From UBA2330 sp049293015 (GTDB lineage: Bacteria > Bacteroidota > Ignavibacteria > Tepidaquicellales > Tepidaquicellaceae): 64,000 bases of DNA. The stretch is from the NCBI GenBank assembly GCA_049293015.1, contig JBATSB010000109.1, forward strand, positions 1 through 64,000. The letters run 5' to 3'. The notes beneath the pieces are model-generated. The model was not told where the DNA came from. It did no database searches and saw nothing but the letters and a program-made list of their open reading frames with translations. Made by a program: the position numbers and the translations under genes. Below are positions 41,892-49,678 of the stretch, one piece after another (the stretch's first letter is position 1; the number at the start of each line of letters is the position of its first letter).

Positions 41892-44108
41892 CTAAACACT
41901 TTGATAAGCATGGCTGTCAACAGCCGGATCTGAAAATTTATTCAAAGGTTCAAGCTTGCATGCGCATACTTTAAATTCAGGAATCTTTGAGATCGGATCT
42001 AAAGTCCCCGGTGTCAGTTGATTTATAGACTTTTTTCCTGACCAGTGATATGGAACAAACACAGTATCTTTCCTTATGGTATCTACAATGTTAGCAGGGA
42101 AAATTCCTTCACCTCGGCGGCTGCTGACTTTTACAAGTTCTCTCTGTCTGATATTATATTTTGCTGCAAGCTCAGGATGAATCTCTAATAATGGTTCGGG
42201 ATATTGATTGACTAATTTTTTGATCCGTCTTGTCTGAGTACCGCTAAGATATTGCGACACCACACGACCGGTTGTTAATACAACAGGATATTCTTCATCA
42301 GTAACTTCTCCGGGCAATTTATAAGGAGCCGGATTAAAATGAGCTTTACCGTCGGGAGTTCTGAATTTTTTATCTTCCCAAAGGCGCGGAGTTCCCGGAT
42401 GATCAAGACTCGGACAGGGCCAGAAAATTCCCATGTTATCTTCAATTCTTTTATAAGTGATACCGTAGTAATCTGCAGTACCGCCTTTTGATGCAACTCT
42501 CAGTTCATTAAAAATTGCTTCATTGTCTTCGTAAGTAAATTTATCTTTCACACCTAGCCTTTCTGCTAGCTCAAGTATAATAGAAGTATCAGCACGAGCA
42601 TCACCCGGCGGGTCAACGGCTTTTCTGATCCTGATTACTCTGCCTTCTGCTGAAGTAGTAGTTCCTTCTTCTTCTTCCTGAAGTGAACCTGCAAGCACAA
42701 TGTCAGCATGTCTTGCTGTTTCACTTAAAAAGAAATCTATACAAACATAATATTCTAATTTCTCTAAAGCTTCACGAACGTAGTTGCTGTTAGGCAATGA
42801 CACTAAGGGATTAAAACATATTGAGATCAATCCTTTGATTTCATCTCTGTGAATTGCTTCAATAATTTCATATGCAGACAGACCTTTACCCGGAAGATCT
42901 TTTTCATTTATTCCCCAGACTTCTGAAATATATTTTCTGTGTTCAGGATTTTCAATGTCACGATTGCCCGGAAGCTGATCGCATTTATGCCCGTGCTCTC
43001 TGCCTCCCTGACCATTACCCTGTCCGGTAATTGTTGCATATCCGCAGTAAGGTCTCCCAATCCTTCCTGTTGCAAGAACAAGATTTATACATCCGAGTAC
43101 ATTATCAACTCCTTTGGAATGATGTTCAATACCGCGTGCATGAAGAAGAAAACTGGTCTTTGCTTTTCCCCAAAGTTCAGCAGCAGCTTTGATCTTTTCT
43201 TTATCAATGCCTGTTATTTCTTCAGCCCATTCAAGCGTGTAATCTTTTACAGAATCAATCGTCTCCTGAAAACCTGAAGTATAGTTATCGATAAAATCAT
43301 GATCGAGCATATCATTATCAACAAGATATTTCAGCATGGCTCCGTACAATGCGGAGTCAGTTCCGGGTTTCACATCAAGATGAATATCTGCAGTTCTTGC
43401 AAGGGGAATTACTCTCGGATCAATGACGATCAATTTTGCACCGCGGTCTCTGGCTTTCCAGATCCAGTGAGTCAGAGTTGGGAATGTCTCGCTGATATTT
43501 GCACCTGCTACAATAATTACTTCTGCATATTCCAGATCTGTATAATTATTTGAACCTCTGTCTAATCCGAATGCTTTTTTATTTCCTGCGCCTGCGCTGA
43601 CCATACAGAGTCTTCCGTTATAATCAAGATTTTTTGTTTTAAGGGCGACTCTCGCAAACTTTCCGATCAGATAACTTTTTTCATTTGTAAGTGAAACTCC
43701 TGACAGCATTGCAAAAGCATCGTTGCCATATTTTTCCTGAATCCTTTTTATTTCGGAAACTGTCTTGTCCATTGCCTTATCCCAGCTCACCGGTTCAAAG
43801 CCAACACCCTCAACTCTTTGTATAGAAGTCATCAGTCTGTCAGGATGATTATTTTGTAAATATCTCTGAACACCTTTTGGACAAAGCCTTCCTTCATTGA
43901 AGGGAAATTCTTCCCACGGATCAAAGCCCACAACTTTATTATCTTTTACAATTAATTTAATGCCGCACTGCATTCCGCAAAAACAGCAATGAGTATTTAC
44001 AACTTTATCCGGTTCATCTCTGCCACTGTAGCCATCCTGTGGAACTGCATTCAGGTGAGGTCCGAATTTTTCAATAATTTTATGTTCGTCAATAGGTAGT
44101 TTAGCCAT
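41892..44108 (-). CDS. bis-MGD molybdoenzyme, Nas/NarB-type nitrate reductase-like
   Basis: A 738-aa catalytic subunit of the DMSO-reductase superfamily. The N-terminal [4Fe-4S] ligands are HCCFCGMQCG ... RLCPKG. YNGRLCMVSA near residue 168 offers a Cys as molybdenum ligand, as in Nap, Nas and some formate dehydrogenases. TGQGNGQGGREHGHKCDQLPGNRDI and the C-terminal cofactor domain (VVLTTGRVVSQYLSGTQTRRI) favour the Nas/NarB branch. No Tat signal is present, so it should be cytoplasmic. Two NarK genes upstream support nitrate as substrate; formate or another oxyanion is the alternative. No nitrite reductase gene is in the window. Confidence 0.85.
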   Translation of the reverse strand: MAKLPIDEHKIIEKFGPHLNAVPQDGYSGRDEPDKVVNTHCCFCGMQCGIKLIVKDNKVVGFDPWEEFPFNEGRLCPKGVQRYLQNNHPDRLMTSIQRVEGVGFEPVSWDKAMDKTVSEIKRIQEKYGNDAFAMLSGVSLTNEKSYLIGKFARVALKTKNLDYNGRLCMVSAGAGNKKAFGLDRGSNNYTDLEYAEVIIVAGANISETFPTLTHWIWKARDRGAKLIVIDPRVIPLARTADIHLDVKPGTDSALYGAMLKYLVDNDMLDHDFIDNYTSGFQETIDSVKDYTLEWAEEITGIDKEKIKAAAELWGKAKTSFLLHARGIEHHSKGVDNVLGCINLVLATGRIGRPYCGYATITGQGNGQGGREHGHKCDQLPGNRDIENPEHRKYISEVWGINEKDLPGKGLSAYEIIEAIHRDEIKGLISICFNPLVSLPNSNYVREALEKLEYYVCIDFFLSETARHADIVLAGSLQEEEEGTTTSAEGRVIRIRKAVDPPGDARADTSIILELAERLGVKDKFTYEDNEAIFNELRVASKGGTADYYGITYKRIEDNMGIFWPCPSLDHPGTPRLWEDKKFRTPDGKAHFNPAPYKLPGEVTDEEYPVVLTTGRVVSQYLSGTQTRRIKKLVNQYPEPLLEIHPELAAKYNIRQRELVKVSSRRGEGIFPANIVDTIRKDTVFVPYHWSGKKSINQLTPGTLDPISKIPEFKVCACKLEPLNKFSDPAVDSHAYQSV

Positions 44109-44127
44109 TATACTTTATTTAAAAATT

Positions 44128-45183
44128 TTATCCAAAAAAACTTCCGCTTTCAAGTCTTGCATTTAAATGAGCTTTCGCCAGTGCAGATCTTTTCCCTTCA
44201 GGACTAAGATCAAGATGGGACGAGCCGTCTTTGTTATCAAAATTAAATCCTAATTCTTTTGTAACTGCTTTGAGATCATCAATGTGAAGCTGAGTACTAA
44301 ATTCCTTTACCGTATGGGGACAAATTGCCATGCCCTGTTTTTCTCCTTCAGCTTTATAAATGTGAGCACCGATCTGTGCAGGTCTCTGAATGATGTGAAA
44401 GAATTTTCCAAAAGGTATCCATATTAAAAATATTATAACTGAAATCGCATGAGTTACTGCAAGGAAATTAAATGCAAAGCCTTTCATAAACTGATATGAA
44501 TATGTTAATCCTAATCCGGTTACTGATACAATAATTAGCAATAATAGGGGTAGCAGATCTCCTTCAAAACTCTGAGATGCAATTAAACCTGCATTAGTAA
44601 ATCTTCTTCTTAAGAAATAAAGACAACCGATTATGATAAGATAGGAAGACCAGTTGAGAGCATGAAAGGTCATAAAGGCAACAATAGAGCCCAGCTTAAA
44701 ATCAAATACACTAAATCCAAAAAAGTGTGCCTGATATGTATCAATAGTTTCGGGCATCAGAGTAAAGTGTACCCATCCGAATGTCAAAGGAATAGTAATT
44801 GCGAATGCAGATAGACAACCGGCAGCAATAAAAAAATGTGCAAGCCATTTTAGTTTTCCTCTTGGATAAATAAATTTTTGAAATGCGATATTACCGATAC
44901 TTGCTTTTGAGACGAACCAGATATGAGTGAATATTTTCCCGCTGAAGAAAAACTGCATGCCTCTTTTGAAATACATCCATGTAGGAGGTCTTTGAAGCCA
45001 GACTGAATACCTGTAGGAAATTCCAAAGATCGCAAAGATAGTTCCGAATAAGTAAGTGATCAGTGCGGCATCAAAATACTGCAGGTCTCTTGATCCGAGA
45101 AAAATAATTCCAATTGTAAAAGAGGAAACTACGAAGGCAATTCCGAGAGCTTTTAAATTCAGATTTCTGATAAGTTGAAACAT
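44128..45183 (-). CDS. b-type cytochrome-like membrane subunit (NarI/HdrE-like)
   Basis: A 351-aa inner-membrane protein with six or so helices: about 10-30, 35-55, 110-135, 155-185, 205-230 and 240-265. Several histidines lie in or near helices (FTHIWF, WLAHFFIAAG, YQAHFFG, MTFHALNWSSY, VTHAISVIIF, FFHIIQRP), enough for two haem b groups. A soluble tail of about 80 aa follows. It resembles the NarI/heterodisulfide-reductase-E family of quinol dehydrogenases. Placed directly before the molybdoenzyme gene (19 nt), it likely links the complex to the quinone pool. Confidence 0.75.
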   Translation of the reverse strand: MFQLIRNLNLKALGIAFVVSSFTIGIIFLGSRDLQYFDAALITYLFGTIFAIFGISYRYSVWLQRPPTWMYFKRGMQFFFSGKIFTHIWFVSKASIGNIAFQKFIYPRGKLKWLAHFFIAAGCLSAFAITIPLTFGWVHFTLMPETIDTYQAHFFGFSVFDFKLGSIVAFMTFHALNWSSYLIIIGCLYFLRRRFTNAGLIASQSFEGDLLPLLLLIIVSVTGLGLTYSYQFMKGFAFNFLAVTHAISVIIFLIWIPFGKFFHIIQRPAQIGAHIYKAEGEKQGMAICPHTVKEFSTQLHIDDLKAVTKELGFNFDNKDGSSHLDLSPEGKRSALAKAHLNARLESGSFFG

Positions 45184-45230
45184 TATTAAAATTAATTTTT
45201 TTAATATTTTTAAAAAAATATATTAAGAGA

Positions 45231-46556
45231 TCAGCTAGGTCTTTCACAGCCTTTTCGTGTATAAAAATACCAGTTAACTATAGTTGCAAAGATACAAATT
45301 ACAATTATTCCTGAAAAAAACAAAGCAGAATCTCCTGTAACTTCTTCAGATTTTCCGATCAGTACATTATAAATAAATGGACCAAATGCAGCAATAGCCG
45401 CTGTCCAGCCTATCACGCCAGCAGCTTTTCTTGGTGATGATGAAAATATAACAGGAAACTGTCTGAAGGTAGCTGCATTTCCAACACCTGTAAAAAAGAA
45501 TATTGTCATGATGATTCCTACAAATAATGGAAACTGATCCATAGAAGTTGGTTTGAGTAAACCTAAACCAATCAACAATGAAAAGCAAATTATTAAAGCT
45601 ATACCTGTGATCTGTGTAAGAATGGCACCTCCTGTTTTATCTGCAATTTTTCCAAATAAAATTCTAACGGCAGATCCGATCAAAGGTCCGTAGAATGCAT
45701 ATTTTAAAGGAGCGGGTGCATCCGGAAAATCCCCATAAATAGTTTTGATCATTAATGGAAATGCTGCAGCCATCCCTGCGAAAGTTCCGAATGTCATAAA
45801 ATAAGTTAGAGTACAAAACCATGTATGCTTATTATTGAAAATATCAAGCTGCTCTTTAAAGGAAGCTTTTACGGGGACACTTTTCAATTTCATGAAAGCA
45901 ATGATGCCGATTATAAGAAGAGGAAGTACATAAATGAAAGCAATGTTCTGAAGAAAAATAGTTTCACCTGTTTCAATAACTGTCTGTCCTCCTCCAATGA
46001 AGCTGAAAAGTCCTACTACAAGTATTATTGGAGAAAGAAGCTGAACAAGACTTACACCAAAATTACCAATGCCTGCCTGAATTCCCATAGCCGTGCCAAT
46101 TAGTCTTTTTGGAAAAAAAGTACTTGTACTCGACATAAAAGATGAAAAGTCTCCTCCGCCAAGACCTAATAGAATTGATATAAGTAAAAAATAATTAAAT
46201 GAAGTCGAAAGATCTGTCACTGCAAATCCGAGCATTACCAGCGGAATAATTTTTATCAGAGTTGCAAAAGTTATTACATTCCTTGTGCCGAATATAGGAA
46301 TCAGAAAAGTATGTAATATTCTGAAGAGTCCTCCTGATAAACCAGCCATAGCAGCCAGCCAGAAAAGCTGCATTTTGTCAAAAGTAAACCCTATTGAAGG
46401 AAGCTTGATAACAACTACGCTGAATAAGAACCATGTTGCAAAAGACAGTGTCAGTGAAATTGTAGTGATAGTTAATGTATTCCAGGCAATTTTCTTCCCT
46501 GTACTTTCCCAGAATTGTTCATTTTCAGGTTCCCAGGTTTTTAGCCAGTTAGCCAT
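45231..46556 (-). CDS. narK: NarK-family nitrate/nitrite MFS transporter
   Basis: A 441-aa, 12-helix transporter. The nitrate-signature regions are GLGGGDFSSFMSSTSTFFPKRLIGTAMGIQAGIGNFGVSLVQL near helix 5, and IIMTIFFFTGVGNAATFRQFPVIF near helix 11. The first helix after the amphipathic start reads ATWFLFSVVVIKLPSIGFTFD, as in NarK1 proteins. It lies second in the operon, between the other narK and the membrane subunit gene. One of the two NarKs may import nitrate with protons and the other exchange nitrate for nitrite; sequence alone does not tell which. Confidence 0.88.
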   Translation of the reverse strand: MANWLKTWEPENEQFWESTGKKIAWNTLTITTISLTLSFATWFLFSVVVIKLPSIGFTFDKMQLFWLAAMAGLSGGLFRILHTFLIPIFGTRNVITFATLIKIIPLVMLGFAVTDLSTSFNYFLLISILLGLGGGDFSSFMSSTSTFFPKRLIGTAMGIQAGIGNFGVSLVQLLSPIILVVGLFSFIGGGQTVIETGETIFLQNIAFIYVLPLLIIGIIAFMKLKSVPVKASFKEQLDIFNNKHTWFCTLTYFMTFGTFAGMAAAFPLMIKTIYGDFPDAPAPLKYAFYGPLIGSAVRILFGKIADKTGGAILTQITGIALIICFSLLIGLGLLKPTSMDQFPLFVGIIMTIFFFTGVGNAATFRQFPVIFSSSPRKAAGVIGWTAAIAAFGPFIYNVLIGKSEEVTGDSALFFSGIIVICIFATIVNWYFYTRKGCERPS

Positions 46557-46579
46557 ATTTTTTATTAATTAAATTTAAA

Positions 46580-48067
46580 TTATTTGTGATCATAAGTATC
46601 TATCTGATCAGATAAATGCGGACTTTCATTTTGGTGCATTGTTATAATTGTTCTGTGCATCCATACAAGTAAAGAAACAGACACAATAAACAACAGTATC
46701 CACAGACTTGTCCAGAGTCCAGTGAATTCAAGTAAGTATCCGAAAATTATCGGACCAAAAAATCCGCCCAGCCCTCCTATCAGTCCAACCATTCCACCGA
46801 CTACACCGACCTCATTTGGAAAATATTCAGGAATATGTTTATAGACTGCCGCCTTTCCAATTCCAAAAGAAATGCCGATAAGAATTACCAAAACGCTAAA
46901 CACCCAGATATGAGCTTCGAAATGTATTTGTGTAATGCCCTGTGCAATGAGAGATCTTTTCTGAACATGTTCATTTTCTTTTACAAGAATTTCCTGCCAT
47001 GTAGTTTTTGTAGGAAAAACCCCGCCTTCAGACTCTTTATTCTCTTTTACTTTTATAGGATAGCTTACATCTCCGATCTTAATTTCATTTTCCTGAACGC
47101 TTGTAACTACTCCTGTATTTCTTGCCATCAGCCCGTTGCCCGGAGTTGTTACATTCATCTTAGGAATCATGAGCAACATACTAATTATTGCTGATGATCC
47201 GAGAACCCAGTACATTACTTTTCTTGCTCCAAACTTATCGGAGAGATATCCGCCGAATGCTCTGATCACACCGGATGGTAAGCTGAAGAGGGAAGTAAAC
47301 AAACCTCCCATTACAAGTGAAGTCTGATATACATTTACATAATAAGGTAAGAGCCATTGTGACAAGGCAACGAAAATTCCGAACACTAGAAAATAATATA
47401 AACCAAAACGCCAGACTCTAACATTTTTTAACGGACTTAAAAGCTGTGTAATATTTTTCCCTGACTGATCAGTTTTTTTATTTTCGGAAAAGAAAATGAA
47501 GATCAGTCCCATGAGAAGTAAAACCAGTCCATAACAAACAGGTAGAAATCTCCAGCCGTTTTTCGGATCAGCAGAGGATAAAAAATTTAAAAGTGAGGGA
47601 GCAAATAAAGTAGTAAGAGCAGCACCGGCATTTCCCATTCCAAAAATTCCAAGTGCTCTGCCTTGCCAGTGTTTTGGATACCAGACAGAAGTATAAGCAA
47701 TGCCAACTGCAAAACTTGTTCCGACCATTCCAAAACACAAGCTTAAGATTACAAATATTATATAACTATCTGCAAAATAAATTAAGAACAATGGAACAGA
47801 ACATAAAATTAAAAGTGAACTGAAAACAGGTTTGCCTCCATATTTGTCTGTTAATATTCCTATTGGTAATCTGAACAATGCACCTGTAAGAATGGGAATT
47901 CCAAGTAGCCAACCCATTTCTATTACGCTCCAGTTATAGATGCCATTATCTACAAGGTAAGTTACCAGTACACCATTCATAGTCCAGCATGCAAAACAAA
48001 TAGTGAATGCTATTGTATTTAGTGTCAGTATCCTGTGGCTTTTGGATAAAATTTCTTTTGTATTAAT
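46580..48067 (-). CDS. narK: NarK-family transporter with a periplasmic/cytoplasmic insert domain
   Basis: A 495-aa transporter, first gene of the operon. The first ATG (47980) would remove part of helix 1. The frame upstream continues with HRILTLNTIAFTICFACW, which is typical NarK helix 1, so the start is best placed at ATT 48067 (NTKEILSKS follows). Nitrate-signature segments are VGTSFAVGIAYTSVWYPKHWQGRALGIFGMGNAGAALTTL, and GIGKAAVYKHIPEYFPNEVGVVGGMVGLIGGLGGFFGP. About 81 extra residues (46916-47159) are inserted between helices, with GVVTSVQENEIKIGDVSY and ILVKENEHVQKRSLIAQG, a biotinyl/lipoyl-like hairpin pattern. The second narK begins 23 nt downstream. Confidence 0.85.
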   Translation of the reverse strand: MNTKEILSKSHRILTLNTIAFTICFACWTMNGVLVTYLVDNGIYNWSVIEMGWLLGIPILTGALFRLPIGILTDKYGGKPVFSSLLILCSVPLFLIYFADSYIIFVILSLCFGMVGTSFAVGIAYTSVWYPKHWQGRALGIFGMGNAGAALTTLFAPSLLNFLSSADPKNGWRFLPVCYGLVLLLMGLIFIFFSENKKTDQSGKNITQLLSPLKNVRVWRFGLYYFLVFGIFVALSQWLLPYYVNVYQTSLVMGGLFTSLFSLPSGVIRAFGGYLSDKFGARKVMYWVLGSSAIISMLLMIPKMNVTTPGNGLMARNTGVVTSVQENEIKIGDVSYPIKVKENKESEGGVFPTKTTWQEILVKENEHVQKRSLIAQGITQIHFEAHIWVFSVLVILIGISFGIGKAAVYKHIPEYFPNEVGVVGGMVGLIGGLGGFFGPIIFGYLLEFTGLWTSLWILLFIVSVSLLVWMHRTIITMHQNESPHLSDQIDTYDHK

Positions 48068-48127
48068 TTTACAGGTTATTTAGAAATTCGTAAATTATTT
48101 CGAGTAAAAATTCTATGAAAATTTAAA

Positions 48128-48135
48128 CAAAAATA
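48128..48135 (-). promoter_or_regulatory. candidate TAnnTTTG box of the nitrate operon
   Basis: On the minus strand TATTTTTG lies 61 nt upstream of the ATT start. It predicts transcription from about 48122. No TTG lies at the normal -33 distance, which fits a promoter that depends on an activator. Confidence 0.4.
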
Positions 48136-48158
48136 CAAAATATTTCTTACATATGAGC

Positions 48159-48172
48159 ATGATAAAAATCAT
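48159..48172. promoter_or_regulatory. FNR/CRP-like site ATGAT-N4-ATCAT
   Basis: A perfect 5-bp dyad with 4-nt spacer, close to the FNR consensus TTGAT-N4-ATCAA. Its centre is about 43 nt upstream of the start predicted from the TAnnTTTG box, nearly the -41.5 position of class II activators. The same 5+4+5 dyad occurs upstream of the histidine kinase gene. Confidence 0.5.
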
Positions 48173-48277
48173 TCAAATTTTTACCTAAATTTTTTGCATT
48201 CATAAAAAAATAATTTTGAAAATTGAATTGGATTGTGAAGCAAGTAAATTAGAATTTGAAGTGCATTTTACAGGTAT

Positions 48278-48312
48278 AAAAAAAACCAAACCCTGAATTT
48301 AATCAGGATTTG
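48278..48312 (-). terminator. intrinsic terminator of the YHYH gene pair
   Basis: On the minus strand CAAATCCTGA pairs with TCAGGGTTTG (10 bp with one G-U) around a 6-nt loop, followed by G and eight T. It lies 48 nt after the stop of the minus-strand YHYH gene. Confidence 0.85.
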
Positions 48313-48359
48313 ATCAGACAAAATTTTATTCTTTTTTCCACAGATATATTTCTGAAAAA

Positions 48360-49616
48360 TTATTTTATGAGCATCATCCTTTTAACTGATTCTAATTTAC
48401 CTGAACTTAGTTTAAAATAGTAAATACCACTCGGATGATCTGCAGCATTAAATTTAACAACATAACTTCCTGGGGTCAAATTTTCATTCATTAGTATATC
48501 CGTTTCTCTGCCGTTTGTATCATAAATTTTCAGAGTAGTAAATTCTGTTTTTAAAATATCAAACTTTATATTTGTTTCAGGATTAAATGGATTCGGATAA
48601 TTCTGATACAGAATAAATGATTCTGCATTATTATTTGAAGCATTATTATTTGAAATGCTGAGAGGTGTAAACTGTGTCACAGGTTCGGTGATCGTTACAT
48701 GACCGCCTGGAGGAATATTACCCTGTACAACTTCGCCGTAGTATGTATTTCCAATTATATAAGGATAAATCGGAGTTCCTAGTGAATCGATTGTTATAAA
48801 ATAAGCATAGGTTCCATTTGGATATTCAGGCGTAATGCAAAATCTCCCATTATGTAAATCGAGATCTGCACCATTGGTGTTCAATTCGTAATCTTCTTTA
48901 AAACAACCTAATGGATATTGTGTACTTACATTTGGTCCCCATTGATTTTGATTTAGGACAGTACCATCTAGAAGAGTTGTTCTAGCAGTAATATTTCTTT
49001 TCACATAACCGCTTAACATTCTACTTATTCCACCGGTACCGTTTGTATCTGAAAATCCGTAAGGTCCATAAAGCGGATAGCCGTCGAACATATATCCAAG
49101 TATAGGTGAATGTTCGGAAGGAATGGGAGTGTAAAGATATTTCATATTGATATGATAATGATAAACACCGCCGGGAGCAGGATGTCCACCGGATGAATCG
49201 AAACTCGGACCTTCAAAATACTGTGCAACTCTGTGCCAGATATTTTGATTGTTGTAAGACATTGCATCTCCATAATTAAAAAGAACTACTCCATTTTTTA
49301 AAACACCTATCTGTCCGTTTCCCGCAGTGGAAGGAGTTGGGTCAGGAATTGGAAATCTTGTAATCTTGAATGTCCAGTTTTGATTTGTTGGAATGTTGGG
49401 ATTCATTGCCCACGGACCGATCGTATAAGAAGGAATACCTGTGCACTTTACATAGGAATAATTATCTGAAAAAAACACCTGCTGAACATCAGCGGGAATC
49501 CCATTATAACCGGTAATATTATTCGGGTTTTGCTGCCATGAATAGATCTCAGGAGTGATCTGAGCATTTAAAAATGAAACTGAAAAAAACAGATACACAT
49601 AGATTAATTTATTCAT
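48360..49616 (-). CDS. YHYH-domain secreted protein with T9SS sorting domain
   Basis: A 418-aa exported protein. The start is the ATG giving MNKLIYVYLFFSVSFLNAQ, a normal signal peptide; a longer frame adds 21 residues ahead of it. The YHYH domain (about 20-310) carries its namesake SGGHPAPGGVYHYHINMKYLY near residue 150, plus GYMFDGYPLYGPYG and CFKEDYELNTNGADLDLHNGRF. The last 80 residues are a T9SS type A sorting domain (QNYPNPFNPETNIKFDI ... SGIYYFKLSSGKLESVKRMMLIK). It is the downstream member of a tandem paralogue pair. The biochemical role of YHYH domains is not established. Confidence 0.85.
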   Translation of the reverse strand: MNKLIYVYLFFSVSFLNAQITPEIYSWQQNPNNITGYNGIPADVQQVFFSDNYSYVKCTGIPSYTIGPWAMNPNIPTNQNWTFKITRFPIPDPTPSTAGNGQIGVLKNGVVLFNYGDAMSYNNQNIWHRVAQYFEGPSFDSSGGHPAPGGVYHYHINMKYLYTPIPSEHSPILGYMFDGYPLYGPYGFSDTNGTGGISRMLSGYVKRNITARTTLLDGTVLNQNQWGPNVSTQYPLGCFKEDYELNTNGADLDLHNGRFCITPEYPNGTYAYFITIDSLGTPIYPYIIGNTYYGEVVQGNIPPGGHVTITEPVTQFTPLSISNNNASNNNAESFILYQNYPNPFNPETNIKFDILKTEFTTLKIYDTNGRETDILMNENLTPGSYVVKFNAADHPSGIYYFKLSSGKLESVKRMMLIK

Positions 49617-49678
49617 TAAATTAATTTTTAAATTGAATTTACAGTTTATAAAATATGGTCGAACTTTTAAAAAGAACA

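Noticed and set aside
46835..47194. Plus-strand reading frame opposite the insert region of narK
   Set aside because: The narK frame is continuous through the insert, with transporter sequence on both sides; the opposite frame has no family resemblance.
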